A stretch of 6,415 nt of DNA from Bacteroidota bacterium (GCA_947463975.1 CANHUW010000099.1:1-6415); one strand, 5' to 3'. Shown: positions 1-6,326, numbered from the stretch's first letter. Translations and numbers: made by a program. Notes: generated by a model not told the origin, from the letters alone.

Positions 1-20
1 TTAAACTGCCTATTTATTTC

Positions 21-28
21 TACCTTTG
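21..28 (+). promoter_or_regulatory. Bacteroidota -7 promoter element upstream of def
   Basis: TACCTTTG matches the Bacteroidota primary-sigma -7 consensus TAnnTTTG exactly and ends 20 bases before the def start codon. Transcription would start around base 35, giving a short leader. The -33 element would fall at or beyond the left edge and cannot be assessed. A promoter here implies def can be transcribed independently of whatever lies upstream. Confidence 0.7.
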
Positions 29-48
29 TGGTCAAATAAGTTGATTGT

Positions 49-624
49 ATGATTTTACCTATTGTTGCCTATGGAGCAACGGTATTAAGAAAGGTTTGTA
101 AGCCCATTGAAGCCAATTACGAGGGCTTGGGAAAGCTGATTGAAGATATGTGGGAAACCATGTACGAGAGCAATGGGGTGGGATTGGCTGCGCCTCAGAT
201 TAACAGAGATATTCGACTATTTGTAATGGATAGTGCGCAGATTTTTGCCAATAGTGAACCGGAGGATGAGGCATATTCTGATGCCCCAGGGATTAAAAGA
301 GCATTTATTAATCCGCAGATTATTGAAACCGGTGGAAAAGAATGGATCTATAATGAAGGTTGTTTAAGCATTCCAAAAATTAGAGAAGATGTTTCTAGAC
401 CTGAGTCGGTTACTTTAGCATATGTGGATGAGCAGTTTAAAGCACAAACTGAAACTTTTCACGGAATTACTGCAAGAATTATCATGCACGAGTATGATCA
501 TATCGAAGGCAAACTTTTTATTGACTATATCAAACCTTTAAAAAAGAAATTGTTACAAGGTAAATTGAATGATATCTCAAAAGGTAAAATGAGAGTAGAC
601 TATAAAATGACCTTAGGTAAATAA
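49..624 (+). CDS. def: Peptide deformylase
   Basis: Cytoplasmic metalloenzyme that removes the formyl group from the N-terminal methionine of new polypeptides. All three family motifs are present in order: GVGLAAPQ (residues 43-50), EGCLSIP (103-109, metal-ligand Cys105) and HEYDH (147-151, metal ligands His147 and His151, catalytic Glu148). The 191-residue length is normal for the family. A hydrophilic stretch at about 66-84 between motifs 1 and 2 resembles the extended loop I recall in Bacteroidota deformylases. Residue 146, just before HEYDH, is Met where Gln is common; this should not affect catalysis. The ATG at 49 fits the conserved N-terminus (ILPIVAYG) and lies a proper distance from a perfect -7 element. 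There is no strong Shine-Dalgarno, as is usual in this phylum. The unknown exported gene follows after 23 bases and is probably co-transcribed. Confidence 0.97.
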   Translation: MILPIVAYGATVLRKVCKPIEANYEGLGKLIEDMWETMYESNGVGLAAPQINRDIRLFVMDSAQIFANSEPEDEAYSDAPGIKRAFINPQIIETGGKEWIYNEGCLSIPKIREDVSRPESVTLAYVDEQFKAQTETFHGITARIIMHEYDHIEGKLFIDYIKPLKKKLLQGKLNDISKGKMRVDYKMTLGK

Positions 625-647
625 TATTTTTCAAACCAATCAATACT

Positions 648-1583
648 ATGCGTAGATTTTTTATATCCTTATTTTTTATTTTGGTTAATTGTATAGTAAA
701 TGCACAGGATACTACATTGAAAATTGATAATGGATCTTTTACTTTAACGGACGCTATTGTTAGAAATAATTTTGATTACAAAGCAATTTTACAAAGAATC
801 AAAGAAGATACTAGTTTTTATAAAGCATTTAAAACTTTAAGAACCATTGGGTATAGCTCTTATAATTATATTCAGATGAGAGATAAGAACGAGAAAGTAA
901 TTGCAACTTTAAATAGTAAAACCAGACAGAATAAGGTTGGAGGTTGCAGAACCATGGATGTATTGGAGGAGAATGTATCTGGGAATATGAAAGATGCGAA
1001 TGGTGAATATAATTATACCACACCTGCTTTGTACGCTAGTTTATTTTTTACCAAAGGCACCATTTGCGGTGAAACCAATATTGTGAAAGGGAAAGTAAGA
1101 ACAGTGAGTGGCTCTGGTTTAAGCAAGGCAAAGGATCAATTAAAGATGTTGTTCTTTAATCCTGGTAAAAAAATTCCGGGTATTCCTTTAATTGGCAATA
1201 AGTTAGATTTATATGATGAGTCTGCTCATGAATTATATGATTACAAATTAGATTACGTAGACTATCATGGTCAATTGGTGTATATGTTTGAAGTAAAGCC
1301 TAAGGATAATTTAGGTTTTTTCTCAAAAAACAATGTAGTGGTAGATCAGATGACTACTTGGTTTAACCCTAAAACATTAGAAGTATTGGGTCGTAATTAT
1401 GCATTAAGTTATAATGCAGGTGCTTATGATTTTAATGTACAAATGGAAGTAGAAATGACCTATTTCAATGGACAATTGGTACCTAAAATTTTAAGATATA
1501 AAGGTAATTGGGATGTAGTATTTAAGAAAAGAGAGAAAGGTATTTTTACTGCAACCTTATTTGACTTTAAAGAAGCTCAATAA
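648..1583 (+). CDS. Exported protein of unknown function, downstream of def
   Basis: I do not recognise a named family for this 311-residue protein. Residues 1-19 form a signal peptide: two arginines at positions 2-3, a hydrophobic core (FFISLFFILV), then V-N-A with likely signal peptidase I cleavage before Gln20. Cys15 lies in the hydrophobic segment but is preceded by Asn, so a lipoprotein site is unlikely. The mature part has only two cysteines, Cys100 and Cys140, which could pair once exported. Residues about 40-75 look helical. From about 195 to 308 the chain alternates short strands and turns (YDYKLDYVDYHGQLVYMFEV, then FNPKTLEVLGRN, then GQLVPKILRYKGNWDV), reminiscent of curved beta-sheet envelope proteins such as the LolA fold; that is inference from pattern only. 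No catalytic motif is evident. No promoter is seen in the 23-base gap after def, so it is probably read from the def promoter. It ends 24 bases from the convergent ligase gene. Confidence 0.85.
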   Translation: MRRFFISLFFILVNCIVNAQDTTLKIDNGSFTLTDAIVRNNFDYKAILQRIKEDTSFYKAFKTLRTIGYSSYNYIQMRDKNEKVIATLNSKTRQNKVGGCRTMDVLEENVSGNMKDANGEYNYTTPALYASLFFTKGTICGETNIVKGKVRTVSGSGLSKAKDQLKMLFFNPGKKIPGIPLIGNKLDLYDESAHELYDYKLDYVDYHGQLVYMFEVKPKDNLGFFSKNNVVVDQMTTWFNPKTLEVLGRNYALSYNAGAYDFNVQMEVEMTYFNGQLVPKILRYKGNWDVVFKKREKGIFTATLFDFKEAQ

Positions 1584-1607
1584 TACATAGTTGATTATTC
1601 AAATCAT

Positions 1608-2714
1608 TTATTCTTTTAGAAAGCTCTGCTCTATATATTTTACCACTTCTACCAAACTTCCTGTTTCTTTGAATATGCTAAGTTGCCTGTCTGCACCAGT
1701 ACCTGTTGCAAAAATTTGATGTACTTTTTCAATATGATGACGGCTACCTAAATCATCTACTACATCATCTATAAATTCTAATAGCTCCATGATCAATTCT
1801 TTGGTAGGGATCTCCTTTTCTTTACCAAAATCAATCAATTTGCCATCAATCCCATATCTACTTGCTCTCCATTTGTTTTCATTGATTAAAGCTCGTTGAT
1901 AATTAATGAAGTTAATATTTTGGCGTCTTAAGGTATAGATCTTAGCACAGATAGCTTGAAAAATTGCGGTAATAGTAATGGTCTCTTGAATGGTCATAGG
2001 TATATCACAAATCCTAAACTCAATAGTATTATACGTGGGATGAACTCTCAAATCCCACCATATTTTTTTAGCATTGTCTATACAATTGGTTTTGATGAGT
2101 AATTGTATAAAACTTTCATAGGCCTCAATGCTATCAAAATAGTCTGGAATGCCAGTTCTCGGAAACTTATCGAAAACTTTGGAACGGTATGATTTATAGC
2201 CAGTATTGCGTGTTTCCCAAAAAGGGGAATTGGTGCTTAATGCATATACATGGGGTAAAAAATAACGCGCTGTATTGGCTATATGAATAGCCATTCGGCG
2301 GTCTTCCATGCCTACATGCACATGTAATCCAAAAATTAAATTACTTCTTGCTGCTTGTTGTAATTCATTTAAAAGTTCTTGATACCTGGTTTGATCAGAT
2401 ACTAGTTGGGTTTCCCATAAACTAAATGGGTGAGTGCCTGAAGCACCAATACTATAGCCTAATTGATTTGCTAAAGAAGATACCCCTGTCCTTAAGGATT
2501 TAATTTCTTGGTAGGCTTCATCTACGTTTTGACAGATAGCAGTACCCACTTCTACCACTGCTTGGTGCATTTCTGCTTTAATCTTTTCCTTGAACAACAA
2601 TTGGCCCTCATTCACAATGGCTTGTTGATGGCTTTTCAATTCTTTGGTAGTAGGGTCAAGTATCATATACTCTTCTTCTACACCTATGGTAAATTGTTGC
2701 AAGTTCTTACCCAT
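1608..2714 (-). CDS. Carboxylate-amine ligase, YbdK family (glutamate-cysteine ligase type 2)
   Basis: Member of the GCS2 (glutamate-cysteine ligase family 2) superfamily. These ATP-dependent ligases join a carboxylate, typically the gamma-carboxyl of glutamate, to an amine; E. coli YbdK has weak gamma-glutamyl-cysteine ligase activity, and the physiological substrate is generally unknown. Numbered from the ATG at 2714 (368 residues), the motifs are GVEEEY near the N-terminus (11-16), GTHPF (93-97), GLHVHVG (129-135, metal/nucleotide site), STNSPFWE (160-167), GYKSYR (172-177), a long block around WWDLRVHP and EFRICD (219-237), and NKWRASRYG (280-288). The length is typical and no key motif is missing. 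The frame stays open to a TTG at 2750, adding 12 residues, but family members usually start 6-10 residues before GVEEE, so I prefer the ATG. The start of phoH's upstream neighbour rpe reads the same way, and phoH ends 94 bases upstream. No glutathione synthetase is in the window. Confidence 0.93.
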   Translation of the reverse strand: MGKNLQQFTIGVEEEYMILDPTTKELKSHQQAIVNEGQLLFKEKIKAEMHQAVVEVGTAICQNVDEAYQEIKSLRTGVSSLANQLGYSIGASGTHPFSLWETQLVSDQTRYQELLNELQQAARSNLIFGLHVHVGMEDRRMAIHIANTARYFLPHVYALSTNSPFWETRNTGYKSYRSKVFDKFPRTGIPDYFDSIEAYESFIQLLIKTNCIDNAKKIWWDLRVHPTYNTIEFRICDIPMTIQETITITAIFQAICAKIYTLRRQNINFINYQRALINENKWRASRYGIDGKLIDFGKEKEIPTKELIMELLEFIDDVVDDLGSRHHIEKVHQIFATGTGADRQLSIFKETGSLVEVVKYIEQSFLKE

Positions 2715-2720
2715 ATGGGT
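2709..2720. repeat. 12-bp perfect palindrome over the ligase start codon
   Basis: ACCCATATGGGT is a perfect 12-base palindrome centred on the preferred ATG start of the YbdK-type ligase gene. In the mRNA it could form only a 4-bp stem with an ATAT loop containing part of the start codon. It could be a chance palindrome, a weak translational element, or a protein-binding site. Nothing else in the window repeats it. Confidence 0.3.
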
Positions 2721-2808
2721 TGAAATTACAATTTTTTTAGTAACTGCCAATACTTAGATTCATCTATTTTATCTGCTAAAGAAGACAGACTTTTTATAGT
2801 TCAATTAT

Positions 2809-3789
2809 TTATCTATGATAAGAATTCTCAGATTCATTCTCTCTTTCCTTGTCATAGGCTTTGATAATCGCTTTCACTAATTTATGTCTTACCACATCTT
2901 CTTCATCTAATTCAATGTGGGCAATACCGTCTATATCTTTTAAAATTCTAGAGGCTTTTTCTAAACCGCTCCTTTGATTTCTAGGTAAATCTACTTGGGT
3001 AGGGTCTCCTGTAATGATGGCTTTTGCATTAGCACCTATACGTGTTAAAAACATTTTTATTTGTAAATCATTGGCATTTTGTGATTCATCCAAAATGATA
3101 AAGGCGTTGTCTAATGTTCTACCTCTCATGTAGGCGAGTGGCGCAATTTCAATAGTGCGTGTAGACATATAATATCCTAATTTATCTGCAGGAATCATAT
3201 CGTCTAATGCATCATATAGTGGTCTTAAATAAGGATCAATTTTTTCTTTTAAATCTCCAGGTAAAAATCCTAAACTTTCTCCTGCTTCCACAGCAGGTCT
3301 TGTTAAAATAATTTTCTTTACCAATTTATTTTTTAATGCTCTCACTGCTAATGCAACAGCAGTATATGTTTTACCTGTACCTGCTGGTCCAATCGCAAAT
3401 ACAATATCATTTTTATCTGCAGCAGTCACCATCTTTTTTTGATTGGCTGTTCTTGCTCTTACCGTTTTTCCATTAGGTCCAAACACCAATACTTCGTTGG
3501 GATTTTTATCAACAAAATTGTCAATTACTTCAGCATCGTCACCGCCTAAAATTTGTTCAAAATAATTTTCACTCAAATGGCCGTTGCGCTCCATGTACTG
3601 AATGATTAAATCAATTTTTTCTTTTGCTGCTTCAATTTGTTCGGGTGCACCGCTAAGTTTTATTTGAGTGCCTCTTGATAAAATTTTTAATAAGGGAAAT
3701 TTCTTTTTTAAGATATCGAATTTGTTATTGTTAACGCCAAAGAATTCAATGGGGTTAACGGTCTCTAGATTGATAATAGTGTCAGTCAA
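2809..3789 (-). CDS. phoH: PhoH family ATPase (PhoH-like protein)
   Basis: Cytoplasmic P-loop ATPase of the PhoH family, named from the phosphate-starvation-inducible E. coli protein; family members are linked to RNA metabolism and some have helicase or ribonuclease-associated roles. Domains: an N-terminal KH-like nucleic-acid-binding segment (about 15-65, including SRGTQIKLSG), then the PhoH ATPase core. Visible motifs are Walker A GPAGTGKT (134-141), TRPAVEAGESLGFLPGDL (163-180), YMRGRTLDNAF (220-230), Walker B IILDE (231-235) followed by SQN, and GDPTQVDLP (261-269). The C-terminal tail is charged and low-complexity. Its 326 residues match Bacteroidota homologues. The start is TTG: an in-frame stop lies seven codons upstream with no ATG, GTG or TTG between, and the first internal Met (68) would remove the KH-like region. 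The gene lies 165 bases after rpe, so it may have its own promoter; the ligase gene follows. Confidence 0.95.
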   Translation of the reverse strand: MTDTIINLETVNPIEFFGVNNNKFDILKKKFPLLKILSRGTQIKLSGAPEQIEAAKEKIDLIIQYMERNGHLSENYFEQILGGDDAEVIDNFVDKNPNEVLVFGPNGKTVRARTANQKKMVTAADKNDIVFAIGPAGTGKTYTAVALAVRALKNKLVKKIILTRPAVEAGESLGFLPGDLKEKIDPYLRPLYDALDDMIPADKLGYYMSTRTIEIAPLAYMRGRTLDNAFIILDESQNANDLQIKMFLTRIGANAKAIITGDPTQVDLPRNQRSGLEKASRILKDIDGIAHIELDEEDVVRHKLVKAIIKAYDKERENESENSYHR

Positions 3790-3852
3790 GGGATTTGATT
3801 TAAAGGGTTAGTGTGGGATTAAATCTACCTACACAATTTAAAAAACGCCCAC

Positions 3853-3860
3853 CAAGATTA
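3853..3860 (-). promoter_or_regulatory. Possible -7 element for phoH
   Basis: On the minus strand TAATCTTG differs from TAnnTTTG at one base (C for the first T of TTTG). It sits 63 bases upstream of the phoH TTG start, implying a leader of about 55 bases. No clear -33 element is visible. This is the best promoter candidate I find in the 165-base rpe-phoH gap, but the match is imperfect and the region is AT-rich, so it could be chance. Confidence 0.25.
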
Positions 3861-3889
3861 CAAGTAATAAATACGCACATTTGTGGATT

Positions 3890-3920
3890 ACTAAAATGGT
3901 AACATTTAGTTCATTTTAGT
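3890..3920. repeat. Inverted repeat between rpe and phoH (9-bp stem)
   Basis: ACTAAAATG (3890-3898) and CATTTTAGT (3912-3920) are perfect 9-base inverted repeats around a 13-base loop. The loop holds a further AAC/GTT pairing (3901-3903 with 3909-3911), so an extended stem with a small bulge is possible. It lies 35 bases past the rpe stop codon in the direction of rpe transcription. The stem is AT-rich and has no clean T-run after it on the minus strand, so it is a poor intrinsic terminator. It could protect the rpe 3' end, bind a regulator ahead of phoH, or be fortuitous. Confidence 0.45.
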
Positions 3921-3930
3921 ATTTTATAGA

Positions 3931-3948
3931 AATTGGAATTGGAATTGG
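3931..3948. repeat. Hexamer tandem repeat, three copies of AATTGG
   Basis: Three perfect consecutive AATTGG units lie between the rpe stop codon and the inverted repeat. It is non-coding on both strands. The unit length of six makes slippage-driven copy variation possible, but at three copies the array is short and may be a chance occurrence in AT-rich DNA. Confidence 0.5.
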
Positions 3949-3954
3949 GTAATT

Positions 3955-4605
3955 CTACTTAGCCAACTTTAAAGTGGCAATCATTTGCTTTGGATCTGCG
4001 GCTTTGAAAACAGTGGTACCAGCTACTAATACATCTGCACCTGCTTGTACTAATTTAGCTGCATTGTTTTCTGTAACACCGCCGTCAATTTCAATTAGAG
4101 TGGATGCGCCAGCAGCTGTAATCATTTTCTTTAATGCTTTTACTTTTTCATAAGTGTGTTCTATAAATTTTTGTCCACCAAAACCGGGATTCACACTCAT
4201 CACACAAACCACATCAATGTCATTTATCACATCTTTTAATAAGTCTACTGAAGTATGTGGATTTAATGCAACGCCTGCTTTCATGCCATGTGCTTTAATT
4301 TGTTGTAATGTGCTATGTAAGTGTGCGCATGCTTCATAATGAACGGTTAAAATATCTGCACCAGCTTTCTTAAAAGCAGCAATATATTTTTCTGGAGACA
4401 CAATCATTAAGTGCACATCCATTACTTTAGAAGTGGTGCTTTTAATTTGTTCAATAATGGGTAAACCATAACTAATATTGGGAACAAAACTTCCATCCAT
4501 TACATCTAAGTGAAACCATGCTGCCTCCGATTCATTTAACATGGTGCAAGCTTTTCCTAGGGCTAAAAAATCTGCAGCTAATAAGGATGGAGCAATGATG
4601 GGCAT
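3955..4605 (-). CDS. rpe: Ribulose-phosphate 3-epimerase
   Basis: Cytoplasmic TIM-barrel enzyme interconverting D-ribulose 5-phosphate and D-xylulose 5-phosphate in the non-oxidative pentose phosphate pathway. The 216-residue protein is full length for the family. It starts with the typical IAPSLLAADF (Ser7 in the active site). The first signature, HLDVMDGSFVPN (32-43), supplies metal ligand His32 and catalytic acid/base Asp34. DVHLMI (63-68) supplies His65, and EIDGG (172-176) supplies the second catalytic Asp174. The second signature, VNPGFGGQ (138-145), and the C-terminal phosphate-binding region VAGTTVF (194-200) are intact. The ATG at 4605 directly precedes the conserved N-terminus, and a perfect -7 element ends 15 bases upstream on the same strand. 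The gene is divergent from the PD40 protein and lies upstream of phoH, with a 165-base gap between. Confidence 0.97.
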   Translation of the reverse strand: MPIIAPSLLAADFLALGKACTMLNESEAAWFHLDVMDGSFVPNISYGLPIIEQIKSTTSKVMDVHLMIVSPEKYIAAFKKAGADILTVHYEACAHLHSTLQQIKAHGMKAGVALNPHTSVDLLKDVINDIDVVCVMSVNPGFGGQKFIEHTYEKVKALKKMITAAGASTLIEIDGGVTENNAAKLVQAGADVLVAGTTVFKAADPKQMIATLKLAK

Positions 4606-4620
4606 ACACTGAATTTCTTA

Positions 4621-4628
4621 CAAAATTA
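4621..4628 (-). promoter_or_regulatory. -7 promoter element for rpe
   Basis: Read on the minus strand, TAATTTTG matches TAnnTTTG exactly and ends 15 bases before the rpe ATG, so the leader would be only about 8-10 bases. No convincing -33 TTG at normal spacing is visible. It lies 2 bases from the oppositely directed element at 4631-4638. Confidence 0.6.
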
Positions 4629-4630
4629 AG

Positions 4631-4638
4631 TACTTTTG
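4631..4638 (+). promoter_or_regulatory. -7 promoter element for the PD40 protein gene
   Basis: TACTTTTG matches TAnnTTTG exactly and ends 19 bases before the ATG at 4658, the same arrangement as for def and infA. The leader is A-rich (ATTTAAAAAG) with no Shine-Dalgarno, as is usual in Bacteroidota. A clear -33 element is not visible. Confidence 0.65.
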
Positions 4639-4657
4639 CACTCAATTTAAAAAGTAT

Positions 4658-5725
4658 ATGAGCAAGTTAACCCTCTTTTTTGCAGCTTTATTAAGCTTTG
4701 TTGCTGCATTTAGTCAACAAGATTCAGTTTTATTTGTAGGAGAGCGTCATTTTAAAAATGTCATTCAATTAACCAATGGGGGAGATAATGCGGAAGCATA
4801 TTGGAGTTATGATAGTAAGCGAATTACCTTTCAAAGGTCTTATCCAAAAGAGGGTATCAACTGTGATCAAATTTTTATGGGATTGGTTCCAACAGATAAC
4901 GCCACACCTTTTCATTATACATTAATTAGTGGTGGGATAGGTCGTACAACCTGCTCTTATTTCACTAAAGATGGTCAACACATTATTTATGCATCCACAA
5001 AAGGTGGAGGCAACGATTGTCCTCCACCAGTGGATAGAGCAAAGTATGGCAACAAATATATCTGGCCTTTATACAATACCTATGATATATATATGGCCGA
5101 TACCACTGGTAAAATTGTAAAGCAATTGACTACTGCTAAGGGGTATGATGCAGAAGCTACCTTATCTTATGATGGAAAGAAAATGATTTATTGTAGTGAT
5201 AAGGAGGGGGACTTAGATTTATATGTAATGGATTTAGCTACAGGTAAAGAAAAAAAAGTAACCACAGATTTGGGATACGATGGTGGTGCATGGTTTAGTC
5301 CTGATGGTAAAAAAATTGTTTGGAGAGCGAGTCGTCCAAAAACAGCAACAGAAATTGCAGAATACAAAAGCTTATTAAAAGAAGGTATGGTGGCTCCAAC
5401 CAATATGGAAGTGTTTGTAGCTAATGTAGATGGCTCTAATGCAAAACAAATCACTCATTTAGGTCAAGCCAACTGGGCACCCAATTTCACGCCAGATGGC
5501 AAGCATATCATTTTTTGTAGCAATCATGAATACAAAAGAGGATTTCCTTTTAATATGTACCTAATAGATTTAGAAGGAAATAATTTAGAGAAAATAAGCC
5601 GTGACAAAGGATTTGATGCCTTTCCGATGTTTAGCCCAGATGGTAAAAGAATTATGTTCTCTTCCAATAGAAACAATGGTGGCTCAAGAGATACCAATTT
5701 ATTTGTGGCTGATTGGGTAGAATAG
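4658..5725 (+). CDS. Exported PD40 (TolB-like) beta-propeller protein
   Basis: A 355-residue protein with a signal peptide (residues 1-19: Lys3, hydrophobic core LTLFFAALLSFVAAF, cleavage after A-F-S before Gln20), so it acts in the periplasm or beyond. The mature part carries six PD40-type repeats, recognisable by the turn (Y/K/P)D(S/G)K/Q followed by a short strand: about 47-60 (SYDSKRITF), 100-113 (TKDGQHIIY), 167-180 (SYDGKKMIY), 211-224 (SPDGKKIVW), 276-288 (TPDGKHIIF) and 323-336 (SPDGKRIMF). Six repeats are what a complete six-bladed TolB-like propeller needs, and no protease or other extra domain follows. The long segment between repeats 2 and 3, with a C-P-P-P motif (121-124), is the least repeat-like part. 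TolB-type propellers bind proteins or other ligands; no specific partner or enzymatic role can be inferred. Its own promoter lies in the divergent region with rpe; a membrane-protein gene follows after 28 bases. Confidence 0.92.
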   Translation: MSKLTLFFAALLSFVAAFSQQDSVLFVGERHFKNVIQLTNGGDNAEAYWSYDSKRITFQRSYPKEGINCDQIFMGLVPTDNATPFHYTLISGGIGRTTCSYFTKDGQHIIYASTKGGGNDCPPPVDRAKYGNKYIWPLYNTYDIYMADTTGKIVKQLTTAKGYDAEATLSYDGKKMIYCSDKEGDLDLYVMDLATGKEKKVTTDLGYDGGAWFSPDGKKIVWRASRPKTATEIAEYKSLLKEGMVAPTNMEVFVANVDGSNAKQITHLGQANWAPNFTPDGKHIIFCSNHEYKRGFPFNMYLIDLEGNNLEKISRDKGFDAFPMFSPDGKRIMFSSNRNNGGSRDTNLFVADWVE

Positions 5726-5753
5726 TTTATTTTAGAAGTACAAAATATATCTT

Positions 5754-6194
5754 ATGAATACAGGTTTATTGCATTTGCATAATGCTTTAAGATGGGTGAT
5801 CTTAATTGCAATCGTTTTTGCTATTGTTCAGTTGTTGCTTAAAAAGGATGCATTAAAAACAAGTAAAGTTTTATTGATTAGTGCGCATACCACTTTAGTA
5901 TTAGGCTTGTATCAGTACTTTTTTGGTCCGGTAGGCTTTTTCTTTATCAAAAATATGGGGATGGCAGCTGTCATGAAAGACAAGGTTACCCGATTTTGGG
6001 CGGTAGAGCATATCTTAACCATGATCATTGCCATTGCCTTTATTACCATTGGGCATGTTCAATACAAGAAGGGGGGAAGTCCTAGAACCACCCTTATTTT
6101 ATACATTTTTGCCTTATTGTTCATTTTCGGAGCTATTCCTTGGCCATTTAGAACAGAGATTGCAAGGCCTTTGTTTCCAGGAATGGGCATGTAG
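5754..6194 (+). CDS. Conserved four-helix inner-membrane protein of unknown function
   Basis: A 146-residue, very hydrophobic protein with four predicted transmembrane helices at about 11-30, 38-58, 82-101 and 112-130. It resembles small Bacteroidota membrane proteins that I recall sometimes being labelled 'cytochrome B', but I see no diagnostic cytochrome b motif and would not rely on that label. Several histidines sit at or near helix ends: His7 and His9 (LHLHNALRW), His45 (SAHTTLVLG), His86 (FWAVEHILTM) and His101. These and the RFWAVEH segment look like the functional core and could bind heme or metal; that is inference. The last residues (PFPGMGM-like, ending G-M-G-M) are short and non-helical. 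The ATG at 5754 begins the hydrophobic-compatible N-terminus and lies 28 bases after the PD40 gene stop with no visible promoter, so the two are probably co-transcribed. A strong terminator follows 40 bases downstream. Confidence 0.88.
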   Translation: MNTGLLHLHNALRWVILIAIVFAIVQLLLKKDALKTSKVLLISAHTTLVLGLYQYFFGPVGFFFIKNMGMAAVMKDKVTRFWAVEHILTMIIAIAFITIGHVQYKKGGSPRTTLILYIFALLFIFGAIPWPFRTEIARPLFPGMGM

Positions 6195-6234
6195 TATCTA
6201 ATTAATTGATTTACAGATTATTGTGAATAATTTG

Positions 6235-6266
6235 AAAAGGGGAAGCGGTGCTTCCCCTTTTATTTT
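6235..6266 (+). terminator. Strong intrinsic terminator after the membrane-protein gene
   Basis: A perfect 12-bp stem pairs AAAAGGGGAAGC (6235-6246) with GCTTCCCCTTTT (6250-6261) around a 3-base GGT loop, followed by ATTTT. The eight inner pairs are mostly G-C, and the T-rich 3' arm plus tail gives a classic Rho-independent terminator. The A-run before the stem means it could also work on the opposite strand. It separates the PD40/membrane-protein unit from infA. Confidence 0.9.
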
Positions 6267-6318
6267 GGGCTTTTTAGAAGAATTAGCCGGTATTTTTTCT
6301 TAATTCCATTCATTTCCA

Positions 6319-6326
6319 TATCTTTG
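6319..6326 (+). promoter_or_regulatory. -7 promoter element for infA
   Basis: TATCTTTG matches TAnnTTTG exactly and ends 16 bases before the infA ATG. With the terminator 53 bases upstream, this indicates that infA starts a new transcription unit. A T-rich tract at about 6293-6299 sits near -33, but there is no clear TTG. Confidence 0.7.

Noticed and set aside
690..695. Cys15 of the exported protein as a lipoprotein attachment site
   Set aside because: The residue before the cysteine is Asn, which does not fit the lipobox, and a good signal peptidase I site (V-N-A before Gln20) lies just after.
829..1023. 64-codon open frame on the minus strand
   Set aside because: It lies wholly inside the exported-protein gene on the other strand, has no recognisable domain and is rich in Tyr, Ser and His as expected from antisense reading of AT-rich coding sequence.
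1584..1607. Possible shared terminator in the 24-base convergent gap
   Set aside because: Only a weak TGAT/ATCA pairing is visible, with no G-C stem and no proper T-run, so no terminator can be supported here.
2508..2723. 71-codon open frame on the plus strand
   Set aside because: Antisense shadow of the 5' part of the YbdK-type ligase gene; no promoter element and no domain.
3876..3885. CACATTTGTG dyad with a TTTG resembling a plus-strand -7 element
   Set aside because: The first T of TAnnTTTG is missing and no plus-strand gene begins for more than 700 bases downstream; the 4-bp arms are too short to call alone.
4154..4339. 61-codon open frame on the plus strand
   Set aside because: Antisense to the well-supported rpe gene, with a Cys-rich and unlikely composition.
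5188..5454. 88-codon open frame on the minus strand
   Set aside because: Antisense to the PD40 repeats; it exists because the repeated sense codons avoid stops on the other strand.
6269..6290. GGCT/AGCC pairing after the terminator
   Set aside because: The stem is only 4 bp around a long loop, far weaker than the adjacent 12-bp terminator, and is likely chance.
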